64,000 nucleotides of DNA, taken from positions 248,001 to 312,000 of the forward strand of contig CAVZMF010000009.1 in the NCBI GenBank assembly GCA_963776375.1, given 5' to 3'. Shown here piece after piece: positions 8,867 to 16,378 of this stretch. This stretch comes from PALSA-612 sp963776375. Its GTDB lineage: Bacteria > Actinomycetota > Thermoleophilia > Gaiellales > Gaiellaceae. The translations under genes were made by a program, and so were the position numbers. How positions within the stretch are numbered: the stretch's first letter is position 1; the number at the start of each line of letters is the position of its first letter. The notes beneath the pieces are model-generated. The model made no database searches and had not been told where the DNA came from. It saw nothing but the letters and a program-made list of their open reading frames with translations.

Positions 8867-9475
8867 ATGGCGACGCAACGGCTGACACGGAGGGAGCGGA
8901 AGGACCGGACGAGGGCCGACCTGGTTGGCGCGGCCAGGGTCGTCTTCCTGCGGCGCGGCTTCCACGCCGCGTCGCTCGACGAGATCGCCGACGAGGCCGG
9001 ATACACGAAGGGCGCGGTCTACTCGAACTTCGCCGGCAAGGACGAGCTGTTTCTCGCGGTCCTCGACGCCCACTTCCAGGAGCGTGCGGCGGCGTACGTC
9101 GACCTCGTCCTCGACCAGGAGGACATCGAGGACAGCTATCGGGCGGTTGCCAGGTTCTGGCGCGACGCCAACGAGCGCGAACCGGAGTGGTCGCGTCTCG
9201 TCATGGAGTTCCTGGCCCACGCCTCGCGGCACGAGCCGCTACGGAGCGCCGCAGCGGAGATCCGGGAGCGGGGCCTCGAGGCGATCGCGGCGATCGTCGA
9301 GGCGCTGGCCGCGAAGCACGGCGTCGCGTTCACGCTGCCGATCAAGGACATCGTTCGTGGTTCGGGAGCACTCAACCGCGGCATGGCGGTGGAGCAACTC
9401 CTGAACCCGGATTTGCCGAGCGAGCTCTTCGAGGAGATGCACGTCGCCTACATGCGGGGGCTGACGAGGCGATGA
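8867..9475 (+). CDS. TetR/AcrR-family transcriptional regulator
   Basis: A 202-residue TetR-type repressor. The N-terminal HTH is plain: ARVVFLRRGFHAASLDEIAD, then EAGYTKGAVYSNFAGKDELF. The C-terminal ligand domain is diverged, with WSRLVMEFLAHASRHEPLR. The ATG at 8867 was chosen because it begins directly before the TRRERKDRTRADL helix; an earlier in-frame start would run through the operator pair. The protein probably represses its own gene and the divergent Tm-1/flavin reductase operon through the ATACCGACGGTAT sites. The stop overlaps the ATG of the CoA-ligase-like gene (ATGA), tying regulator and enzyme in one transcript. A ligand derived from that enzyme's substrate is possible but inferred. 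Confidence 0.93.
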   Translation: MATQRLTRRERKDRTRADLVGAARVVFLRRGFHAASLDEIADEAGYTKGAVYSNFAGKDELFLAVLDAHFQERAAAYVDLVLDQEDIEDSYRAVARFWRDANEREPEWSRLVMEFLAHASRHEPLRSAAAEIRERGLEAIAAIVEALAAKHGVAFTLPIKDIVRGSGALNRGMAVEQLLNPDLPSELFEEMHVAYMRGLTRR

Positions 9476-10830
9476 CGAGCGTTGCCGTCGACACCGCCCG
9501 GACGTCGACGCTCGCCGACGAGCTACTCGTGCACGACCGGTGGTCGCGGGACGAGCTGCTCGCGTACCAGCACGAACGACTCCAGGAGCTGATCGCGCAC
9601 GCCCTCGCTTCCTCGCCCTACTATCGCGAGGCCCTCGGACCCGATGCCGCGACCGGCCGTCCCGAGCTCGCCGAGCTGCCGACGCTGCCGAAGGCGACGC
9701 TGATGGAGCAGTTCGACCGGATCGTCACCGATCCGCAGCTCACCCTCGCTGCGGTCGAGGCGCACGCCGCCGGCTGCGACCCCGCCTTTCTTCTCCTCGG
9801 CCGGTACCACGTCTTCTCCACCTCTGGCTCCTCCGGCTTGCGGGGACTGCTCGTCCAGACGGCCGAGGAGTTCGAGACCTGGGTCGCGGCTGTGCTTCGC
9901 CATACGGGGCGCGCCGGGATCGACTTGACCGATTGCCCGCTCGGCATCGGCGCTCCCACGCCGCTGCACATCACCCAGAAGCTCTTCTCTGCGCTCGGCG
10001 CACGCGGAGACGGCCGACCCGATCTTCCCGTGACGACGCCGCTGCCCGAGCTCGTCGATGCCCTCAACGGCGACCGGCCGCGCACGATCTTCACGAACCC
10101 GGGCGTCGTCTCCCTGCTCGCAGAGGAGCAGCTGCAGGGGCGGCTCGCGATTGCACCGCGACACGTCGTCCTCGCCGGCGAGGTGCTGACCGACGACGTG
10201 AGGCGCCGCCTGAGCGACGCCTGGGGAATCCGGCCCCTCGAGGTCTATGCGTCAACGGAGGCATTGGTCCTCGCGTCGGAATCGCCGGATCACATCGGCT
10301 TGCACGTCAGCGACGACCTCGTCGTGCTCGAAGTGGTGGACGAGCGGGGCCGGCAGGTGCCGGGTGGCGTGCCCGGGCACAAGGTGCTGATCACGAGCCT
10401 CGTCAATCGAGCGCTGCCGCTGATCCGCTACGAGCTGTCGGACACGGTTACCCTCGCGCCCGGCCCGGACCCGAGCGGCCGTCCCTTTGGTCGCATCGAG
10501 CGCGTCGACGGTCGCAGCGACGACGTCCTGCACTTTCCGGGCGCCGCCGGCGGCGAAGTCGCCGTTCTGCCGTACCGGCTCCGTGCGCCCTTCGCCCGGT
10601 TCCCGGAAGTGCTGCAGTACCAGATCGTGCTCGAGGAGCAGCGGCTCGCCGTCCGCGTCGTCCTCCGCGGCGACGCGCCGGCCGACGCTCCAGCCTCGGT
10701 CGCCGCCGCATTGCGTACCGAACTGGATGAGGCCGGTGCCGTCCCTCCGCCGGTCGAGGTCGAGCGGGTGGCCGCAATCGAGCACGAGCGAGGCAGCGCG
10801 AAGCCGAAGCTGGTGAAATCGCGGCGCTAG
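9472..10830 (+). CDS. Adenylate-forming enzyme, phenylacetate-CoA ligase-like
   Basis: A 452-residue ANL-superfamily protein in the PaaK/coenzyme F390 synthetase branch. It has the PaaK-type N-terminus (LQELIAHALASSPYYREAL), a P-loop-like STSGSSGLRGL, the adenylation motif YASTEALVLASE, and PLIRYELSDTVTL in place of the usual '..RY..GD'. It would activate a carboxylic acid with ATP and probably transfer it to CoA or a carrier. The ATG overlaps the tetR stop (ATGA). Together with the SDR, FAH-like and flavin reductase genes it suggests degradation of an aromatic or enoic acid, but the substrate is not evident. Confidence 0.82.
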   Translation: MTSVAVDTARTSTLADELLVHDRWSRDELLAYQHERLQELIAHALASSPYYREALGPDAATGRPELAELPTLPKATLMEQFDRIVTDPQLTLAAVEAHAAGCDPAFLLLGRYHVFSTSGSSGLRGLLVQTAEEFETWVAAVLRHTGRAGIDLTDCPLGIGAPTPLHITQKLFSALGARGDGRPDLPVTTPLPELVDALNGDRPRTIFTNPGVVSLLAEEQLQGRLAIAPRHVVLAGEVLTDDVRRRLSDAWGIRPLEVYASTEALVLASESPDHIGLHVSDDLVVLEVVDERGRQVPGGVPGHKVLITSLVNRALPLIRYELSDTVTLAPGPDPSGRPFGRIERVDGRSDDVLHFPGAAGGEVAVLPYRLRAPFARFPEVLQYQIVLEEQRLAVRVVLRGDAPADAPASVAAALRTELDEAGAVPPPVEVERVAAIEHERGSAKPKLVKSRR

Positions 10831-10849
10831 CGCGAGCTAGGATCCGCGC

Positions 10850-11818
10850 GTGCTGGCAGCGCGGATCCACGAGGGCGGCGAGCTGCGCTTCGAGGAGGCG
10901 CCGGACCCGGTCGCGGGGCCGGGAGAGGTGCTCGTCGAGCTCCGGGCCGCGGCGCTGAACCGGCGCGACATCCTCGTCCGCAATCCGCCCGGCCCCGCGT
11001 ACGACTTCCCCAAGCCGTTCGTCGCCGGTCACGACGGCGCGGGCGTGCGGCGCGACACGGGTGAGGAGGTCGTGCTCTATCCGGGCCTCGACTGGGGCCC
11101 GAGCGACGACCTGCCGGGAGCGCTGCGCTGGCTGGGCGGGCCGCTCGACGGCACCTTCGCCGAGCTGATCGCGGTGCCGGAGGAGAACGTCTTCCCGAAG
11201 CCCGCGCGCCTCTCCTGGGAGGAGGCGGCCGCGCTGCCCGTCGCGGGCATGACCGCATGGCGCGCGTTGCACTCGATCGGCGAGGTCGCCTCCGGGCAGA
11301 CGGTTCTCGTGCTCGGGGCCGGCAGCGGCGTGTCGACGTTCGCCGTCGCCCTCGCCGCGCAGGCCGGCGCCCGCGTGCTCGTCACGTCGTCCAGCGAGGA
11401 GAAGATCGAGCGCGCGCGCGAGCTCGGCGCCGAGGGCGGCGTGCTCTACACGGAAGGTGACTGGGCGGCGGCCGTGCGCGAGCAGGTACCCGACGGGGTC
11501 GACCTGGTCGTCGACTCGGTCGGCGCGACGTGGCCGGACGCCCTGCGTTCGTTGCGAAGGGGCGGGCGGCTCGTGGTCTTCGGCGGCACCGGCGGGCCGA
11601 CGGTCGAGCTCGACGTGCGCTTCGTCTACCTCAACTACCTCTCCATCCTCGGCACCACGGGGGCGTCGCCGCGGGAGTTCGGCCGCTTCCTCGAGACCGT
11701 CGCGGCGGGCTCGTGGCAGCCGGTCGTCGACAGCGTGCGGCCGCTGGCGGAGGCCGAGGCGGGGTACGAGCGGCTGGCCGCCGACCACTACGGCAAGGTC
11801 GTCCTCGCCGTGGCCTGA
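10850..11818 (+). CDS. Zinc-binding-dehydrogenase-like quinone oxidoreductase (MDR family)
   Basis: A 322-residue medium-chain dehydrogenase/reductase without the structural-zinc cysteines, so closer to quinone oxidoreductases. It shows the GroES-like N-terminal domain (LRAAALNRRDILVRN, VAGHDGAGVR), the LPVAGMTAWRAL hinge, the nucleotide motif VLVLGAGSGVSTFAVALA (GxGxxG-type), and LRRGGRLVVFGGTGG. It would transfer hydride from NADPH to a quinone or enone. A GTG start 19 bases after the CoA-ligase-like stop suggests it may be read on the same transcript. A palindromic repeat and a strong hairpin follow it. Confidence 0.9.
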   Translation: MLAARIHEGGELRFEEAPDPVAGPGEVLVELRAAALNRRDILVRNPPGPAYDFPKPFVAGHDGAGVRRDTGEEVVLYPGLDWGPSDDLPGALRWLGGPLDGTFAELIAVPEENVFPKPARLSWEEAAALPVAGMTAWRALHSIGEVASGQTVLVLGAGSGVSTFAVALAAQAGARVLVTSSSEEKIERARELGAEGGVLYTEGDWAAAVREQVPDGVDLVVDSVGATWPDALRSLRRGGRLVVFGGTGGPTVELDVRFVYLNYLSILGTTGASPREFGRFLETVAAGSWQPVVDSVRPLAEAEAGYERLAADHYGKVVLAVA

Positions 11819-11845
11819 CCAGCGGACTGCCATGTCCCGACCGTC

Positions 11846-11874
11846 CATGTCCGAGGGACAGTCCCTCGGACATG
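11846..11874. repeat. 29-bp perfect palindrome of the CATGTCC/GGACATG repeat family
   Basis: The arms CATGTCCGAGGGA and TCCCTCGGACATG are exact reverse complements around CAG. The right arm runs on into GGCCCGGC, which also follows the copy near 44640. Related elements lie at 22675-22703, about 44612-44640 and 61711-61743. The element is intergenic, downstream of the MDR gene. Confidence 0.85.
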
Positions 11875-11915
11875 GCCCGGCACGCCGTTTGCCCTGCACA
11901 GAGAGTCGAGTGTGT

Positions 11916-11939
11916 CCGAACCGGCCACGGCCGGTTCGG
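11916..11939. terminator. GC-rich hairpin between convergent genes
   Basis: CCGAACCGGC and GCCGGTTCGG form a perfect 10-bp stem around the loop CACG. No T-run follows, so this would be a non-canonical terminator. Its place between the convergent MDR and nitroreductase genes supports a role in ending transcription, but it might instead be part of the adjacent repeat element. Confidence 0.45.
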
Positions 11940-11982
11940 GTCGCCAAGGCAGGGCTGGGCCAGACGGGTCTCCGGGTGGGTT

Positions 11983-12483
11983 CTAGATCCGCTCGACGAG
12001 CTCGTCGAGCGGCTTGCGGTCGGCGCGGCTGAGCCATTCGTCGAGAGGGCGGCTGTCGCCGGCCCGGCCGCTCGCGGGATAGCCGAAGGTGAGCACGACC
12101 GCGACCTCGTCGTCCTCGCCGAGGCCGAGCGCGGCCCGGGCGCGGTCGGCGTCCGCGATGCCGTTCGGGCAGGACGCGACCCCGTCGTTCCAGGCCGCGA
12201 GCATCATGTTCTGCACGCAGCGGCCGCAGTCGAGGCCGTTCTTGCCGACGATCGCGACGACCAGCCGCGCGCCGCGTACGTTGGCGGGCGCGTAGACCGC
12301 TTCGGCGAGCTGCTCGCGGCGCTCGTCCGAGTCGACGACGAGGAAGCGCCACGGCTGTCTATTCCTGGCACTTCCGGCGAGCCGTCCGGCGTCGAGGATG
12401 CGGCGCTCGACCTTCTCGGGAATCGGACGATCGGCATAGCGCCGAGTGTCCCGTTTGCTGGCGACGGCGAGGAACGTGTCCAT
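11983..12483 (-). CDS. Nitroreductase-family protein (FMN-dependent)
   Basis: A 166-residue single-domain nitroreductase. The N-terminal FMN-binding pattern is SKRDTRRYADRPIPEK, followed by AGRLAGSARNRQPWRFLVV, which is the 'S..N.QPW.f' motif, and VASCPNGIAD matching the conserved 'G....giG' turn. Members reduce nitro groups, quinones or flavins with NAD(P)H, usually as dimers. The ATG at 12483 gives a standard N-terminus. The length is on the short side but the fold looks complete. It stands alone, convergent with the MDR gene. Confidence 0.9.
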   Translation of the reverse strand: MDTFLAVASKRDTRRYADRPIPEKVERRILDAGRLAGSARNRQPWRFLVVDSDERREQLAEAVYAPANVRGARLVVAIVGKNGLDCGRCVQNMMLAAWNDGVASCPNGIADADRARAALGLGEDDEVAVVLTFGYPASGRAGDSRPLDEWLSRADRKPLDELVERI

Positions 12484-12709
12484 GACCTCGAATCGTAGGC
12501 GGTCACCTCATCGCTCGACGGTCGTCTTTCCCGCAGAGGGCGACACTGTGGAGGGTTGCTCAAGCTCATTAGGCGCCTGCGGCCGTCGCGCATATCGGCA
12601 CGCCTGCGGCATTCGCGGCCCGAAAGACCCCAGCACCAGTCGATTTCCGACGGCGACAACGACGGCTTTCTGTCCCTCGGACGTTCCGCCCGACTTCCTC
12701 CGGACGTGG
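12484..12709. other. Intergenic stretch without a recognisable feature
   Basis: These 226 bases separate the nitroreductase start from the M29 aminopeptidase stop. A short open frame crosses the region, but it has no family resemblance and no ribosome binding site. The promoter of the nitroreductase gene should be here, but I could not assign -35/-10 boxes with any confidence. Confidence 0.4.
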
Positions 12710-13969
12710 TCACGCCAGTTGCCAATTACCTCCCCTGAGGAGTGGCACAGCGTCGCCTCCGGGGTGGAGGCCGTCGACCTCGACCTCGTCGCTGCCGATC
12801 ATGAGGTCCGTGTGGACGTGGGCGCGGTTGACGCCCATGCCCCGTAGTTCGTCGTCCGAGAGACCCTCCGGCAGGTCCTCGAAGGCGCCGAGGATGGAGG
12901 CGCCGTAGGCGATGTGGCAGGCGGCGTTCTCGTCCAGAAGGAGGTTGTAGAACAGCGTGTCGAGCTCGCCGACCCGCGACCGCTGGTCGACGAGCGCGAT
13001 CTCGCCGAGGTGCCGCGCCCCCTCGTACGCGTCGAGCTCGGCGTGGACGTCAGCCTCGCCGTGGGCCGCGGTGGCCTGGACGATCGCGCCGTCGCGAAAC
13101 ACGAGTTCGAGGCCGCGCACGATCGTGCCGTTGATCAGCGCGAGCGGCCGGGTGGCGCGGACGACGCCGTCCGCGCGTCGCCGGTCGGGGGACGTGTACA
13201 CCTCGTCGGCCGGGAGATTGGGGACGTAGCGCAGGCCTTGGTTGGTCTTCGAGGCGCAGCCGTACCAGCGCGATTGCGGCAGCAGTCCGAGGGTCAGGTC
13301 GGTTCCCGGCCCCCGGAACCGGACGGCGTCGAAGCGGCGCTCGTTCAACAGCGCAGAGCGAGCTTCGAGATTGTCGATGTGCGCCTGCCAGGCCGCAACG
13401 GGATCCGGCTCGTCGAGTCGGCAGACGTGGGCGAGCGCCTGCCAGAGTCGCTCCAGGTCGGGCTCGCCGTACACCTGCTCGGCCCAGGAGGGTGTCGCGC
13501 AGGCGATCAGGGTCCAAGCGCGTGCTTTCGAATCCTGCAGCTTGCCGACCGCCCCGCGGAGCACTGCCGGCACGGGGAAGGATCGCGCCACGCGAGCCGG
13601 GTCGAGCCCGCCGAACATTTCTGGGGGAAAACCGATCACGAACACCTGCGCCCGACGCTGCTCCCTGACGTCGTCCAACCGCTCGAACATCCAGCGGGGA
13701 GCCGTCCCGACAGCCTCCTCCGGGGCGAGCGCGATCTGGCTCCGCAGGACTTCCAGGTCGTAGTAGTCCACCTCGACCCATCGTGCGCCGGCCTCGTAGC
13801 CTGCTCTGACCAGGGCGCGGACGAGCGGGGCATGCTCGATCGTCGCCCGAATCGCCACCTCGCGGCCCGGCTCCAGGTTGATCCCAACGCTGATCGCGAG
13901 CCGGGCGTAGCGTTCGAGCAGGTCTTGCCTCGCCCCCGAGTCCGCGTCTGGCGTCGCGATCGTCGTCAC
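12710..13969 (-). CDS. Aminopeptidase, peptidase family M29 (aminopeptidase T-like)
   Basis: A 419-residue M29 metallo-aminopeptidase. The family signature is present: NLPADEVYTSPDR carries the first Glu ligand, HLGEIALVD the second, NLLLDENAACHIAYG the Glu-His pair, and AHVHTDLMIGSDEVEVDG the last His-Asp. The N-terminal domain begins LLERYARLAISVGINLEPG, as in AmpS/AmpT. It would remove N-terminal residues from peptides in the cytoplasm using a two-metal centre. It has an ATG start and an intact frame, and stands alone, with 234 non-coding bases upstream before the next, divergent gene. Confidence 0.93.
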   Translation of the reverse strand: MTTIATPDADSGARQDLLERYARLAISVGINLEPGREVAIRATIEHAPLVRALVRAGYEAGARWVEVDYYDLEVLRSQIALAPEEAVGTAPRWMFERLDDVREQRRAQVFVIGFPPEMFGGLDPARVARSFPVPAVLRGAVGKLQDSKARAWTLIACATPSWAEQVYGEPDLERLWQALAHVCRLDEPDPVAAWQAHIDNLEARSALLNERRFDAVRFRGPGTDLTLGLLPQSRWYGCASKTNQGLRYVPNLPADEVYTSPDRRRADGVVRATRPLALINGTIVRGLELVFRDGAIVQATAAHGEADVHAELDAYEGARHLGEIALVDQRSRVGELDTLFYNLLLDENAACHIAYGASILGAFEDLPEGLSDDELRGMGVNRAHVHTDLMIGSDEVEVDGLHPGGDAVPLLRGGNWQLA

Positions 13970-14203
13970 TGAAGCACCTCGGGAATCGACCTTGCCGTTG
14001 TCGAGAACCGACCGATCCTACCGCCCGGCACCCCGGACCGGCCGCCGGCGCGGCAACCCCTGCGAAATGGCGTGGCGAGGGCGAGGAACGCGAGCACATG
14101 TGTGACGCCGCGACGCCGCTGACGCCGGCCGTCACGCTTAGCACGCGCGTCCGAGCAGGGCGATCTCTGTGATCATCTGAGCCGGCGGCGGCGTACAACG
14201 ATC

Positions 14204-14671
14204 ATGACCCGAACAATCACAGCCTTCCCGGTCGCCCTGGTTCTACTCGGCGTCTGGATCGGCACTGCGCCCGGAGCCGCTTCGCAGGCGGGAGGCTCAC
14301 AGTCCGCGTCAGGCGCGCTGCAGCCGATTGTCACCGTCGTTCGTCACGGCGGGCTCCCGGCATTAGGCGGGCAGAGTGCGGATCGACACTTCCGGATTAG
14401 TGACACGACGATCAGCGGCGACGGGTATCGGCCTCGTCCCCTCACGCCAGGCGAGCGGCTGGCCTTGCGTCGCGCCGTGGCAGCCCTCAACCGCCCCTAC
14501 CTGCGAGCGCACCCGTTCAGGGGAACCTGCCCAACAGCCTCCGACGGAATCGAGTCGATCTATCGCTTTCGCGGCTTCGCACCGATCCTGGCTTCATGCA
14601 CCTACGACCTGCACGGCGTGCAGGCCGTGCGGTTGACGGAGCGGCTCCTCGCGAAGCTGAGACCACGCTAG
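14204..14671 (+). CDS. Secreted protein of unknown function
   Basis: 155 residues that I do not recognise. The first 27 or so look like a Sec signal peptide (MTRTITAF, then VALVLLGVWIG, then APGAAS as a cleavage region). The mature part has two cysteines (GTCPTAS and LASCTYD), which could form one disulfide, and a charged C-terminus. The ATG at 14204 was chosen because it gives the signal peptide. Base composition here and in the next two genes looks somewhat less GC-rich than the flanks. No partner gene is evident. Confidence 0.65.
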   Translation: MTRTITAFPVALVLLGVWIGTAPGAASQAGGSQSASGALQPIVTVVRHGGLPALGGQSADRHFRISDTTISGDGYRPRPLTPGERLALRRAVAALNRPYLRAHPFRGTCPTASDGIESIYRFRGFAPILASCTYDLHGVQAVRLTERLLAKLRPR

Positions 14672-14704
14672 CGGCTCGCTACTTCGCCGCAGCCTCTCGC
14701 TGTC

Positions 14705-14968
14705 TCAGGGCTTGTGAACGGCGTGGACCTGGATGACCTCTTGCTCGATGCCTGGGATGTTGGGCTTCACGTTCTCGTCGAACCAGCGGTCGTGCTGCTC
14801 CTGGCTCTCCCAGATCTCGGAGACGGTGAACGTCCCATCCTTGTCCGCGAAAGCGACGTGGTACATGAAGCCCGGCGCAGTCTTCAGCTTTTCGATGAGC
14901 GGAGGTGAGACCTCGTCGTACTGCGACGGAGTCATCCCCGCGAGACGATGCCGGATGAGTACGGCCAT
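14705..14968 (-). CDS. Small ABM-like (antibiotic biosynthesis monooxygenase fold) protein
   Basis: An 87-residue protein that fits a dimeric alpha-beta barrel: MAVLIRHRLAGMTPSQYDEV, then APGFMYHVAFADKDGTFTVS, then EIWESQEQHDRWFDENV. The 'w...s....h' pattern is typical of ABM/EthD-like proteins found as heme-degrading or quinone-forming monooxygenases, though many have no known role. The start is fixed by AGAAGGAG six bases before the ATG. A longer in-frame reading upstream has no such site. It is divergent from the LanC-like gene, with 156 bases between. Confidence 0.75.
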   Translation of the reverse strand: MAVLIRHRLAGMTPSQYDEVSPPLIEKLKTAPGFMYHVAFADKDGTFTVSEIWESQEQHDRWFDENVKPNIPGIEQEVIQVHAVHKP

Positions 14969-15124
14969 GACTACTCCTTCTGTTGGATACCGACACCCCA
15001 CCCTTACAGGTACGTGCGAACGGTGCGCTACTTCTGACCGATCCGCCTCCTGCAGCCAATGCGCCCGCTGCAACAGCCACAGGAGCCGCTGTCGCTGGTG
15101 TCCGGCGTTAGCCTCTCGCCAGTC

Positions 15125-16333
15125 ATGCTCTTTGATCCCCAGGGTCATGAGCCCGTGACCGACGACGGGTGGGATGAGGGCGCTGCGGAAGCTGCGATTC
15201 GGCAGATAGCGGCGGAGGCAGAGAGCAGTTTCGATCCGCACGTCTGCTGGCCGATGCATCCGCTCGATGACTACGAGGGGTCGAAGCAGTGCGAGACGCT
15301 TGGCATCTGGGGAGCGTCAGGTGTCATCTGGGCTCTCGATCGCCTCCAGCGCCAGGGCTTCATCGATCTGGCGCGAGACTGGACAGAGGTTCCACGTCGG
15401 GTGCACGAGGAGTACCTGAGCGACCCTGAACTCGGCCGGCCGCGACCGGGCCTGTGGGAGGGGGAGTCGGGGATGCTGCTCGTCGCTTACTTGCTGAGCA
15501 CCTCACAGGCCGCTGCCGACCGTCTCGAAGAGTGTGTCGAAGCGAACATCGGCAACGAGGCGAACGAGTTGGTATGGGGAAGTCCGGGCACGATGCTGGC
15601 CGCGTTGGCGATGCTGGAGCGAACCGGCGAGGAGCGCTGGCGGGTGGTGTTGGAGCGTGCGTCCGCTGATCTGTGGGAGCGGTGGCTTCCGACGCCGGAC
15701 GGCTGCTGGCTCTGGACGCAGCGGTTCTCTGGTCGAGAGTGGCAGTTCATCGGGCCCGCGCACGGCTTCGTGGGCAACGTCCGTGTCCTCGAACGCGTCG
15801 CCCGCGCCCTCGGCGCGGAGACTTCAGTCCTTCGCGACCGGGCGAAGGCGACCATTACCACTCTCGCGTTCCGTGAGAACGGCCTGGCCAACTGGGCGCC
15901 TCGTGCTGCCCCGGGGGGATTGCTGGCGGGTGTGGGGGACGGACTGATCCGTGCGCAGTGGTGTCATGGTGCACCCGGCGTTGTGGTCTCGCTCGCCGGC
16001 CTCGCGGAAGACGATGCCGAACTGGTCGAGCTGCTGCTCGAAGCCGGGGAGTTGACCTGGACAGCAGGGCCGTTGGCGAAAGGAGCGGGTCTTTGCCATG
16101 GGACGGCGGGCAACGGCGTCGCGTTCCTGAAGTTGTTCGAGTTGACGCAGGACGAGCTCTGGCTTTCGCGTGCCCGCAGGTTCGCCGCTCACGCCCTTCT
16201 CCAGGTCGAGCGCTCACGAAGCACGTACGGGCGAGGACGCTACTCGCTGTGGACGGGAGACGTCGGCGTCGCGGTCTACGCCTCCCAATGCGTCAACGTG
16301 ACGGCGGCAATGCCGACCATCGACTACTGGTAG
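15125..16333 (+). CDS. LanC-like protein (lanthionine-synthetase cyclase fold), orphan
   Basis: A 402-residue protein with the LanC signatures. WCHGAPG (Cys about residue 280) and LCHGTAGNG (Cys about 324, His 325) supply the three zinc ligands, and SLWTGDVGVAVY matches the last GxxG-type repeat. Earlier repeats are ASGVIWALDR, GLWEGESGMLLVAYLL and GSPGTMLAALAM, as expected for an alpha/alpha toroid. LanC enzymes add Cys thiols to dehydroamino acids in lanthipeptides; LanC-like proteins outside such clusters can act on other dehydroalanine-bearing substrates. No precursor peptide, dehydratase or transporter with a peptidase domain is visible nearby. The next gene is an MFS exporter 45 bases on. 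Confidence 0.85.
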   Translation: MLFDPQGHEPVTDDGWDEGAAEAAIRQIAAEAESSFDPHVCWPMHPLDDYEGSKQCETLGIWGASGVIWALDRLQRQGFIDLARDWTEVPRRVHEEYLSDPELGRPRPGLWEGESGMLLVAYLLSTSQAAADRLEECVEANIGNEANELVWGSPGTMLAALAMLERTGEERWRVVLERASADLWERWLPTPDGCWLWTQRFSGREWQFIGPAHGFVGNVRVLERVARALGAETSVLRDRAKATITTLAFRENGLANWAPRAAPGGLLAGVGDGLIRAQWCHGAPGVVVSLAGLAEDDAELVELLLEAGELTWTAGPLAKGAGLCHGTAGNGVAFLKLFELTQDELWLSRARRFAAHALLQVERSRSTYGRGRYSLWTGDVGVAVYASQCVNVTAAMPTIDYW

Positions 16334-16378
16334 TGAAACGCCGAGGACGTCGACCTCGGCCAGATCGTACGCGGTCGA

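Noticed and set aside
12556..12847. Small open frames between the nitroreductase and M29 genes
   Set aside because: They have no ribosome binding site, no conservation-like pattern, and overlap the end of the M29 gene.
14733..15158. Plus-strand frame opposite the ABM-like gene
   Set aside because: The minus-strand gene has a strong ribosome binding site and fold pattern; the plus-strand frame has neither.
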